Made by a program: the position numbers and the translations under genes. A DNA stretch of 6,004 bases from the NCBI GenBank assembly GCA_026985705.1, contig JALSPY010000301.1, forward strand, positions 1-6,004. The letters are read 5' to 3'. The notes beneath the pieces are model-generated. The model did not search any database and was not told the DNA's origin. It worked only from the letters and a program-made list of their open reading frames with translations. Source of the stretch: Hydrogenothermaceae bacterium (GTDB taxonomy: Bacteria > Aquificota > Aquificia > Aquificales > Hydrogenothermaceae). Shown here piece by piece: positions 1 through 5,253 of the stretch; positions within the stretch are counted from its first letter, which is position 1; each line of letters begins with the position of its first letter.

Positions 1-547
1 CGTTAATCTGTATCTCAAAGTATAAATCTTCTCCAAAAATATCCTTTAATCTCTTCCCATACTGGTAAGCTTCCTCAAACTGTCCTTTAGCTAAAAGATG
101 TGGGATAAAGCCTTTTAAACAGGCAGTTTGACATATTAGCCCTTCGTGGTATTTCTCCAATAGCTCCCAATCTATTCTAGGTTTATAGTAAAATCCCTCT
201 GTATAAGCTAAAGATGATAGTTTCATTAAATTTTTAAAACCTTTTTTGTCCTTTGCATGTAGTATAAGATGATAGTTTTTATCTGCTAGAATACTGTCCG
301 AACCTTCCCCTTTCTTTTCAAATCTGTTATTTGTAAAGTATGCTTCTATTCCAATTATCGGCTTAACACCAACTTTTTTCATCTCTTGATAAAACTCTAT
401 AGCTCCAAATATATTCCCATGGTCTGTTAGAGCTACAGCTTTATATCCATACTCTTTAGCCTTCTGTGCTAAATCAGGTATTTTTATAGCTCCGTCTAAA
501 AGTGAAAAATGACTGTGCAAATGTAAATGAACGAAATCTTTTGACAT
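1..547 (-). CDS. dnaE: DNA polymerase III alpha subunit, N-terminal PHP domain (partial, 3' end off the window)
   Basis: This is the catalytic subunit of the replicative DNA polymerase; the window holds only its first 182 residues and the gene continues past position 1. The frame opens at ATG 547 with HLHLHSHFSLLDG at residues 7-19, the signature start of the PHP domain of bacterial DnaE. ALTDHGN (39-45), GIEAY (66-70), YHLILHAKD (92-100), EGFYYKPRID (117-126) and TACL (141-144) follow in the canonical order. The usual metal-site residues in this part (His7, His9, Asp18, His43, Glu68, His93, Cys143) are all present, so the PHP site looks intact rather than degenerate as in E. coli. Family knowledge says intact PHP sites in thermophile DnaE can carry metal-dependent proofreading activity; that activity here is inference. 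The start is supported by an AAGGGG ribosome binding site at 555-560. The polymerase, finger and tau-binding parts lie outside, so DnaE1 versus another DnaE class is judged from the N-terminus only. Confidence 0.96.
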   Translation of the reverse strand, partial: MSKDFVHLHLHSHFSLLDGAIKIPDLAQKAKEYGYKAVALTDHGNIFGAIEFYQEMKKVGVKPIIGIEAYFTNNRFEKKGEGSDSILADKNYHLILHAKDKKGFKNLMKLSSLAYTEGFYYKPRIDWELLEKYHEGLICQTACLKGFIPHLLAKGQFEEAYQYGKRLKDIFGEDLYFEIQIN

Positions 548-554
548 GGCTAAA

Positions 555-560
555 CCCCTT
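555..560 (-). promoter_or_regulatory. Ribosome binding site of dnaE
   Basis: AAGGGG on the minus strand lies 7 nt upstream of ATG 547. It supports that start for the polymerase, since the PHP motif begins only six residues further on. Confidence 0.7.
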
Positions 561-566
561 AATTTT

Positions 567-584
567 TTTACTGTAAATAAACAG
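567..584. promoter_or_regulatory. Palindromic element in the dnaE leader (possible operator)
   Basis: On the plus strand TTTAC-T-GTAAA (567-577) is a perfect 5-bp inverted repeat around one base. It overlaps CTGT-n6-ACAG (571-584). The element ends 6 nt upstream of the dnaE ribosome binding site. A related CTGTAAA/CAGA palindrome sits at the same distance from the gap ribosome binding site. No binding protein is known to me; an operator or a leader structure are both possible, as is chance in AT-rich DNA. Confidence 0.3.
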
Positions 585-724
585 ACTAATCCCTATAAAA
601 TTTTTTATGTTTTAAGCTTATGTGAATTTTTAAGTTTCAAACTATAACTTACTCTAAATTTTTATAATATTCAAACAGAAAAATTTTTTAAATGATTTTA
701 ATTATTAGAATAGTTATAACTTTT

Positions 725-916
725 TTACATATCTTTGAAGTCTTCAGGAGATAAGGAGAGATTTTCTAATATTAAGTCAGGAACAAGCTCATCATCTTCA
801 AAATTTTCTAAAACTTCAAGATATATTTCTGCTATAACCTTGTTAGGATAATCCTTTAGATATTCCTTTAACTGTTTGACTTTTATAGAATTATTATTCT
901 TAGCTAATTCAGACAT
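725..916 (-). CDS. Small acidic protein of unknown function (63 aa)
   Basis: I do not recognise this protein. It is 63 residues if started at ATG 916. A GTG at 925 would add three residues, but that GTG lies inside AGGTGA (922-927), which is the natural Shine-Dalgarno 5 nt before ATG 916, so I prefer the ATG. The N-terminal part (12-26) is lysine-rich. Residues 27-39 look like an amphipathic helix (VIAEIYLEVLENF), and the rest is strongly acidic, with an EDDE cluster at 40-43 and a Pro-Asp-Leu turn. No cysteines, signal peptide or membrane segment are seen. It follows the membrane protein gene at 931-1215 after only 14 nt, so the two are very probably translated from one mRNA. It could be a soluble partner of that membrane protein; this is inference from position only. 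Confidence 0.65.
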   Translation of the reverse strand: MSELAKNNNSIKVKQLKEYLKDYPNKVIAEIYLEVLENFEDDELVPDLILENLSLSPEDFKDM

Positions 917-930
917 AACAATCACCTAAA

Positions 931-1215
931 CTATTTTATTCTACCTTTTATATTCTTTAACATTCTCTCAGTTGCAAGTTTATATCTTATATCCTTTTTA
1001 GCTAACTTCTCCAACTCATCTTTTATATACTTTGTAGCTTCATCTGTTGCCATTTTATAACCTAACACATAAGCATTAATTGCTATCAATGCAAAACCTG
1101 TAAATTCAACAATTCTCCCTAATATCTGATTTGGGATGATTAATCCACCTATAGCTAAAACAATTCCTATTGCTAGTATAAACTTCCAGTACTTTAGTAA
1201 AAAATCTGCTAACAA
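931..1215 (-). CDS. Small two-helix membrane protein of unknown function (94 aa)
   Basis: I do not recognise the family. The start is TTG 1215, supported by GAGGGT 5 nt upstream (1221-1226) and by the promoter at 1255-1263. Two hydrophobic segments are visible, about residues 12-28 (glycine-rich, ending in a proline) and 35-53, joined by a very short turn containing Asn29, Gln30 and Arg34. Residues 54-94 form a long, highly charged, lysine-rich tail with helical periodicity. The positive charges before helix 1 and after helix 2 suggest that both termini are cytoplasmic, making a hairpin anchor with a cytosolic helix. There is no signal-peptidase site and no cysteines. It is the first gene of a probable two-gene operon with the acidic protein at 725-916. 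It is divergent from the alpha/beta hydrolase gene. A regulatory or scaffold role is possible, but nothing in the sequence names one. Confidence 0.75.
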   Translation of the reverse strand: MLADFLLKYWKFILAIGIVLAIGGLIIPNQILGRIVEFTGFALIAINAYVLGYKMATDEATKYIKDELEKLAKKDIRYKLATERMLKNIKGRIK

Positions 1216-1254
1216 AATTTACCCTCAGATGAAAATATTTATTATCTACATAGT

Positions 1255-1263
1255 ATTATAGCA
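1255..1263 (-). promoter_or_regulatory. Extended -10 promoter of the membrane protein / acidic protein operon
   Basis: The minus strand reads TGC-TATAAT, a perfect extended -10 (TGnTATAAT). It is about 40 nt upstream of TTG 1215, leaving a predicted leader of about 33 nt with a GAGGGT ribosome binding site. No good -35 box is seen at 16-18 nt, which is acceptable for an extended -10 promoter. The transcription start is predicted near 1248. Confidence 0.6.
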
Positions 1264-1349
1264 TTAAGAAGTTTTTACCAGAAATTCTATCAAATTGTAT
1301 TTCAAAAAAGTTTAAATTTTTTATTAGAATTTATTTTATAAAAAAGCTT

Positions 1350-1356
1350 AGGAGGT
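1350..1356 (+). promoter_or_regulatory. Strong ribosome binding site of the alpha/beta hydrolase (decides the TTG start)
   Basis: AGGAGGT is the full Shine-Dalgarno consensus. It lies 8 nt before TTG 1365. The next in-frame ATG is 20 codons in, beyond the conserved HAFP oxyanion-hole segment, so the TTG must be the start. Confidence 0.75.
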
Positions 1357-1364
1357 TTAATAAA

Positions 1365-2120
1365 TTGAAAATAGGTATACCTACCGCTGTTTTATTTCTA
1401 CATGCATTTCCTTTAAATAGTAAAATGTATCAGTTCCAGTTTAAAGCTCTAGAGGAAAATAATATTCCCTATATAGCTTACGACTATTTTGGTTTTGGAA
1501 GCAGAAATAACTTTCCTACAGATTACAGTATTGAAACTTTAACTGATGCAATAGTATCAGAACTAACAGAGTTAGGAGTTAAAAAGGTTATACCTGTTGG
1601 TGATAGTATGGGAGGTTATATAATGTTTGATTTATGGAGAAGGTACAGGGAGCTAATAAAAGGATTGGTTTTTGTTTCGACAAGAGCCGAAGCTGATACA
1701 GATGAAGGAAAAAAAAGTAGATATGCAACTATAGAAAAGATAAAAAAGGAAGGAAAAGATTTTTTAATTGATTTTATGCTTGATGCTCAAGTTTCTCCAA
1801 AAACAAAGGAAAATAAAGAAAAAATGAAACTTTTAGAGTGTATTATGAATGAAGCAACTGAAGAGGGAATTATAAAGGCTTTAAAGGCTTTAGCTGAAAG
1901 AAAGGATAACACAGAAATATTAAACTCTATAAATGTTCCTACACTGGTTATTGCCGGTGAAGATGATGAAAAGATAACTCCACCATCTATTGTAAGAAAA
2001 ATTGCTGATGGAATACCAAATGCAAAGTTTATAACCATTCCAAATTCAGCACATTTGCCACCTTTTGAAAATGCAGATGAATTTAATAGGGTTTTAGTTC
2101 AGTTTTTAAAGGGAATTTAA
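1365..2120 (+). CDS. Alpha/beta-hydrolase fold hydrolase (251 aa)
   Basis: This is a soluble single-domain serine hydrolase of the alpha/beta fold. The order of motifs is complete. LHAFPLNS (12-19) carries the HG-type oxyanion-hole segment, and YDYFGFGSR (39-47) is the classic strand-4 turn. GDSMGG (79-84) is the nucleophile elbow with Ser81. AGEDDEKITPP (197-207) supplies the acid, most likely Asp201. SAHLPPFENADEFN (228-241) supplies His230. Helical cap residues lie between about 108 and 186 and are unusually rich in Lys and Glu. At 251 residues it is the normal length for the group containing 3-oxoadipate enol-lactonases, BioH-like carboxylesterases and many uncharacterised esterases, so the substrate cannot be named. 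No signal peptide is seen, so it should be cytoplasmic. It is the only plus-strand gene here. It ends 18 nt before the end of the convergent rubredoxin gene, with no GC-rich terminator hairpin between them. Confidence 0.9.
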   Translation: MKIGIPTAVLFLHAFPLNSKMYQFQFKALEENNIPYIAYDYFGFGSRNNFPTDYSIETLTDAIVSELTELGVKKVIPVGDSMGGYIMFDLWRRYRELIKGLVFVSTRAEADTDEGKKSRYATIEKIKKEGKDFLIDFMLDAQVSPKTKENKEKMKLLECIMNEATEEGIIKALKALAERKDNTEILNSINVPTLVIAGEDDEKITPPSIVRKIADGIPNAKFITIPNSAHLPPFENADEFNRVLVQFLKGI

Positions 2121-2138
2121 AAATTAAAAATATATAGC

Positions 2139-2336
2139 TTATGTTTCTTTTTCTTTCTCTATCCAATTTTTTACCGTGTAAAATGCAGATTTGGGATATT
2201 TACAAACAGGACATCTCCAATTATCAGGTAAAAGCTCAAATGGAGTATTAGGTTTTATAAAATACCTTTTATCACCAACAGATGGCTCATAAACATATCC
2301 ACAAATCCTACATTTAAATTTTTTTATACAATCCAT
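2139..2336 (-). CDS. Rubredoxin (65 aa)
   Basis: This is a small iron protein that carries one electron through a single Fe bound by four cysteines. The two knuckles are C9-R-I-C12-G-Y-V-Y and C42-P-V-C45, separated by 29 residues as in classical rubredoxins. The connecting segment keeps the family pattern (EPSVGD, then P-x-TPFE-x-LP-DNWRCPVC), including Trp40. The final 13 residues or so are a charged extension (KNWIEKEKET) beyond the usual core. ATG 2336 is supported by AAAAGGTG at 2341-2348. It lies 36 nt downstream of gap on the same strand, with a hairpin in between, so it may be expressed by read-through from gap. In anaerobes and microaerophiles rubredoxins often feed superoxide reductases or rubrerythrin-type peroxide reductases; none is in the window, so its partner is unknown. 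It converges with the hydrolase gene. Confidence 0.96.
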   Translation of the reverse strand: MDCIKKFKCRICGYVYEPSVGDKRYFIKPNTPFELLPDNWRCPVCKYPKSAFYTVKNWIEKEKET

Positions 2337-2352
2337 TTCACACCTTTTAGAT

Positions 2353-2382
2353 AAAAATGTGGGGCTTAAGACCTACAGCCCC
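2353..2382 (-). terminator. Hairpin plus T-run over the gap stop codon (terminator or attenuator)
   Basis: The minus strand reads GGGGCT (2382-2377), a 10-nt loop containing the gap stop codon TAG, AGCCCC (2366-2361), then ACATTTTT. The perfect 6-bp stem has five G-C pairs, unusual in this AT-rich DNA. The T-run starts 3 nt after the stem, which is weak for a Rho-independent terminator. It ends just before the rubredoxin ribosome binding site, so it could reduce rather than block read-through into that gene, or protect the gap mRNA 3' end. Confidence 0.45.
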
Positions 2383-3380
2383 CTTTCTGCAATATATAAA
2401 ACTAAATCTTTTAATCTGTTTGAATAACCCCACTCGTTATCATACCAAGCCACAATATGAGCTAAATTTCCACCTATAACTTTAGTTGATAGACCATCAA
2501 AAATAGATGAGTGAGGATTTCCTACTATATCTTGAGAAACTATAGGGTCTTCTGTGTATTCTAAAATCCCTTTTAGTTTCCCTTCTGATGCTTCTTTCAT
2601 CTTTTGATTTATTTCTTCAGCGGTAGCTTCCTTATTTAAAATCACAGTTAAATCTACTAAAGAGCCATCAGCTACAGGAACTCTTCTAGCTGAACCGTCA
2701 AGTTTTCCTTTCATTTCAGGTAAAACTTCTCCAACCGCCTTTGCTGCTCCAGTTGTTGTTGGAATTATATTAACAGCTGCTGCCCTCGCTCTTCTTAAAT
2801 CTTTATGAGGTAAGTCCAAAATTCTTTGGTCATTTGTGTAGGCATGAACTGTTATCATATAACCTTTTTCAACTCCAAACTCCTCATTTAAAACTTTAAC
2901 AACGGGAGCTAAACAGTTTGTTGTGCAAGATGCATTTGAGATTATGTAATGTTCTTTTGGATTATACTTTTCTTCATTAACTCCTAAAACAATTGTAATA
3001 TCTGGAGATTTACCGGGAGCTGAAATTATTACTTTCTTAGCTCCTGCCTTTAAATGTTTCCCAGCTCCTTCTCTGTCTCTAAAAATTCCTGTTGCCTCTA
3101 TAACTATATCAACATTTAAGTCTTTCCAAGGTAGTTGCTCAGGCTCTTTGATAGAAGTTATCTTTATTTCCTTCCCGTCAACTTCTATTGCATCTTCCTT
3201 TGCCTTTACATCTCCCTTAAATTTACCGTGAACACTGTCATACTTTAATAAATGTGCTAATGTATAAGCATCTGTTAAATCATTAATTCCAACTATTTCA
3301 ATATTCTCATTTTCATAACAAGCTCTAAAAAAGTTTCTCCCTATTCTTCCAAAACCATTTATAGCTACTCTTATAGCCAT
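2373..3380 (-). CDS. gap: Glyceraldehyde-3-phosphate dehydrogenase, type I (335 aa)
   Basis: This enzyme interconverts glyceraldehyde-3-phosphate and 1,3-bisphosphoglycerate in the cytoplasm, in glycolysis and gluconeogenesis. The N-terminal Rossmann domain opens with INGFGRIGR (7-15). The catalytic segment SNASCTTNCLAP (148-159) has Cys152 as nucleophile, and His179 in TVHAYTNDQ is its base. The RRVP (232-235) and WYDNEWGYSNR (312-322) signatures complete the C-terminal domain. Asp34 at the end of strand 2 and the Leu-Pro pair in LDLPHKD (188-194) are the residues associated with NAD rather than NADP preference, so I infer the NAD-dependent GapA type. Length is normal. ATG 3380 has a consensus AGGAGGT 5 nt upstream (3386-3392). 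A TATAAT box and a small palindrome lie in the 72-nt gap to the upstream reductase gene, suggesting its own promoter. A hairpin covers the stop codon before the rubredoxin gene. Confidence 0.98.
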   Translation of the reverse strand: MAIRVAINGFGRIGRNFFRACYENENIEIVGINDLTDAYTLAHLLKYDSVHGKFKGDVKAKEDAIEVDGKEIKITSIKEPEQLPWKDLNVDIVIEATGIFRDREGAGKHLKAGAKKVIISAPGKSPDITIVLGVNEEKYNPKEHYIISNASCTTNCLAPVVKVLNEEFGVEKGYMITVHAYTNDQRILDLPHKDLRRARAAAVNIIPTTTGAAKAVGEVLPEMKGKLDGSARRVPVADGSLVDLTVILNKEATAEEINQKMKEASEGKLKGILEYTEDPIVSQDIVGNPHSSIFDGLSTKVIGGNLAHIVAWYDNEWGYSNRLKDLVLYIAERGL

Positions 3381-3385
3381 TAAAT

Positions 3386-3392
3386 ACCTCCT
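3386..3392 (-). promoter_or_regulatory. Consensus ribosome binding site of gap
   Basis: AGGAGGT on the minus strand lies 5 nt before ATG 3380. It is the full Shine-Dalgarno consensus and predicts strong translation of the dehydrogenase. Confidence 0.8.
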
Positions 3393-3398
3393 AATTAG

Positions 3399-3410
3399 TC
3401 TGTAAACAGA
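3399..3410. promoter_or_regulatory. Palindrome TCTGT-AA-ACAGA in the gap leader (possible operator)
   Basis: This is a perfect 5-bp inverted repeat with a 2-bp centre. It lies between the proposed gap -10 box (3422-3427) and the gap ribosome binding site (3386-3392). If the start of transcription is near 3415, it falls in the first 20 bases of the leader, a common place for a repressor site. It resembles the element at 567-584 upstream of dnaE. No regulator is assigned. Confidence 0.35.
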
Positions 3411-3421
3411 TTTTACTTTTT

Positions 3422-3427
3422 ATTATA
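3422..3427 (-). promoter_or_regulatory. Putative -10 box of gap
   Basis: Perfect TATAAT on the minus strand, about 42 nt upstream of ATG 3380. No convincing -35 is seen; TTTTTA lies at 17-nt spacing (3445-3450). Because AT-rich DNA gives TATAAT often, the call relies on its position between two genes. Confidence 0.45.
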
Positions 3428-3452
3428 AATTAAATAAGTTTCATTAAAAACT

Positions 3453-4460
3453 TTAAAGGCTTGCAAACATATCTAAAAACCACTGTGGATAAGGTCTATT
3501 AGGTTCTGTTAATTTATCTAAATATTCGTAATCTTCCTTCTCTAAAGTCCAGTTAACAGAGTTTAAGTTATCCTCTAACTGTTTAATATTTCTAACTCCA
3601 ATAATTATTGAACTAACAAAATTTTTAGCTCTTAACCAGTTTAAAGCAACCTGTGAAGGTGTAGCATTATACTTTTTAGCTAACTTTTCCAATTCATTAA
3701 CAACTTTAAAGGCAAATTCGTAATCAAATCTGAGGAAATGCCTTTCCATTCTTTTATATCTACTATCCTCTGGAAAGTCAGATTTTTTCTTATACTTACC
3801 AGTTAAAAATCCTCCTGCTAAAGGGCTCCAAGCTAAAATACCTAATCCTAAATCCTCACAGGCAGGGACAACTTCATACTCTATATCTCTTCCTAACAGT
3901 GAGTAATACATCTGTGCTGATACAAATCTAGACCAGTTTTTACATTCCTGCAACATAACAGATTTAGTAATTTGCCAACCTGCAAAATCAGATATTCCTA
4001 TATATCTAACCTTTCCCATTTTAACTAAATCATTTAAAGCCTCTAATGTTTCCTCTATTGGTGTTTGATTATCCCACCAATGAACCTGATACAAATCTAT
4101 GTAATCTCTGTTTAATCTTTTTAGAGATTTATCAACAGAGTTAAATATGTGATGTCTAGATAAACCTCTACAGTTAGGGTCATTTTCATCCATTACTCCC
4201 CTAACTTTCGTTGCAATAATAACATTGTTAATTCTTTTTCCTAAAGCTTTTGCCAGTAAAGTTTCACTTTCTCCAAATGCGTATATATCTGCAGTATCAA
4301 AAAAGTTCACTCCTCTATCTATCGCATAATCAACCACTTTCTGAATTTCAGAAAAACTCATACTACCAGAGGAACGCCAACCTTTCTCTGTAAAAGTCAT
4401 AGCTCCCACAGATATAACTGAAACTTTTAGTCCTGATTTTCCTAAATTTCTATACTCCAT
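3453..4460 (-). CDS. Aldo/keto reductase family protein (335 aa)
   Basis: This is an NAD(P)H-dependent oxidoreductase with the TIM-barrel aldo/keto reductase fold, expected to reduce aldehydes or ketones in the cytoplasm. The catalytic tetrad is Asp55 and Tyr60 in FFDTADIY, Lys85 in ATKV and His127 in YQVHWWD. The barrel markers follow in order: RNLGKSGLKVS (4-14), GESE (63-66), RLNRDYIDLYQ (115-125), GKVRYIGISDF (149-159) and LAWSPLAGGFLTGKY (209-223). The C-terminal cofactor-phosphate site is IIIGVRNIKQLEDNL (285-299), a pattern usual in NADPH-preferring members. Length and layout fit the large bacterial Tas/YajO-like (AKR11/12-like) branch; the substrate cannot be predicted. A GTG at 4475 would add five residues, but it lies in the GTGAGG Shine-Dalgarno 9 nt before ATG 4460, so I choose the ATG. 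The gene is followed by gap after 72 nt on the same strand. Confidence 0.93.
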   Translation of the reverse strand: MEYRNLGKSGLKVSVISVGAMTFTEKGWRSSGSMSFSEIQKVVDYAIDRGVNFFDTADIYAFGESETLLAKALGKRINNVIIATKVRGVMDENDPNCRGLSRHHIFNSVDKSLKRLNRDYIDLYQVHWWDNQTPIEETLEALNDLVKMGKVRYIGISDFAGWQITKSVMLQECKNWSRFVSAQMYYSLLGRDIEYEVVPACEDLGLGILAWSPLAGGFLTGKYKKKSDFPEDSRYKRMERHFLRFDYEFAFKVVNELEKLAKKYNATPSQVALNWLRAKNFVSSIIIGVRNIKQLEDNLNSVNWTLEKEDYEYLDKLTEPNRPYPQWFLDMFASL

Positions 4461-4469
4461 AGATTTAAA

Positions 4470-4475
4470 CCTCAC
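4470..4475 (-). promoter_or_regulatory. Ribosome binding site that decides the aldo/keto reductase start
   Basis: GTGAGG on the minus strand lies 9 nt before ATG 4460. Its GTG could be misread as a start codon giving a five-residue extension. The family N-terminus begins within a few residues of the ATG. Confidence 0.6.
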
Positions 4476-4498
4476 TGATTAGTTTTATGTTTCAAAAA

Positions 4499-4504
4499 AT
4501 TATA
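4499..4504 (-). promoter_or_regulatory. Putative -10 box of the aldo/keto reductase
   Basis: Perfect TATAAT on the minus strand, about 39 nt upstream of ATG 4460, predicting a leader of about 30 nt. The best upstream hexamers (TTTTCT or ATTTTC at 16-17 nt) match a -35 poorly. The region from here to 4647 is otherwise AT-rich DNA in which I see no gene. Confidence 0.4.
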
Positions 4505-4647
4505 TTCTTTAAAAATATTAAGAAAATTTTAAACTCTTGAAAATGAAAAATTTCAAATAAATTCCACTCTAGATATTTCCTAATTTTCAATTAAAACCTT
4601 AAGGATAATTTAAAAATGTAAAGCTAAAATAAAAAAGTGAATTTAAA

Positions 4648-5250
4648 TCAAAAAAACTTCCAAAAAACAGCCTTAGTATTCTCAATTCCAATATACTTTA
4701 ATTTACTAAATGTTGTCTCTATTTTTTTCCTGACTTTTTTCAAAAAAGATTATTTTTCCCTCTGTTTATTATAAATTTTTCCCTTCTTTATTGCATCTAA
4801 CTCTATATTTAGTTCTTCATATGTGTCTATTATTAATGCAAGCTTATATCCAAACCATTCTCTATTCCCATTATTGCCTTTATATATTTCCCCTTTTACT
4901 TTTTTATATCTTCTCATCCTCGTAAGTTCACAAATAGGAATTAGTTTAGTATCAAGGATAGCTATTATTGATTTTTTGTTTGACAGTATTTTTTTATTAA
5001 TATAATTAAAAGTTTTATTAATTTTTTAGCTTTTTTGCTCTTTTAACAATTGCAGGTAATTGTGGCATACAAAGGAACACATCCCTGTAGTTCTCATTGA
5101 ATTCTTTTATTGTGGATTATATTTTTCCTTTTGTTTATCCTTCAGTGGCATTTTTTTTATTATTTTACCTCTGGTTTTTTTATTTTTTTCTAAATTGGAA
5201 ACTAAGGTTTCTTTTAAATTAAAGTATAAAAGCAAATAAAAAATAGAAAA
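4648..5250 (-). pseudogene. Decayed DDE transposase, probably an IS982-like insertion sequence relic
   Basis: Four fragments lie in order on the minus strand. Fragment A (5110-5250) reads KETLVSNLEKNKKTRGK and ends at TAA 5107-5109; it is only weakly transposase-like. Fragment B, in another frame (5021-5116), contains NENYRDVFLCMPQLPAIVKR. Fragment C (4753-5025), back in the first frame, contains AILDTKLIPICELTRMRRYK, then KGEIYKGN and EWFGYKLALIID. This matches the first-Asp region of IS982-type transposases (D-S/T-x-x-I/L-P-V/I-C, then K-G, then W-F-G-x-K-L). After an in-frame TAA (4750-4752), fragment D runs VRKKIETTFSKLKYIGIENT to TGA 4648, matching the R-K-x-I-E-T-x-F-S-x-L-K segment that carries the catalytic Glu. 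Only about 78 residues separate this Asp and Glu, shorter than I expect for an intact enzyme, and the middle Asp is not evident, so an internal deletion is likely. No start codon, terminal repeats or target duplication are found. It is clearly dead; the family name is tentative. Confidence 0.7.
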
Positions 5251-5253
5251 GAC

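Noticed and set aside
663..691. Possible dnaE promoter on the minus strand: TTTAAA, 17 nt, TATTAT.
   Set aside because: Both boxes are poor matches in very AT-rich DNA and the implied leader would exceed 100 nt; other equally weak pairs exist in 548-724.
1787..2038. Minus-strand open frame of 83 codons inside the alpha/beta hydrolase.
   Set aside because: It lies wholly antisense to a well-supported gene, with Ser/Phe/Ile-rich low-complexity content typical of a shadow frame.
2121..2138. Search for a bidirectional terminator between the convergent hydrolase and rubredoxin genes.
   Set aside because: The 18-nt gap is nearly all A and T with no stem of useful strength.
4500..4650. Search for terminal inverted repeats and a target duplication flanking the transposase relic.
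   Set aside because: Only short A/T-rich matches were visible, no better than background.
4823..5005. Plus-strand open frame of 60 codons, hydrophobic at its end.
   Set aside because: It is antisense to the transposase relic, lacks a ribosome binding site, and its hydrophobicity comes from T-rich codons opposite A-rich ones.
5198..5211. Small inverted repeat GAAAC-TAAG-GTTTC about 40 nt downstream of the transketolase stop, considered as a terminator.
   Set aside because: The 5-bp stem is AT-rich and has no T-run after it in the direction of transketolase transcription; it also falls within the transposase relic.
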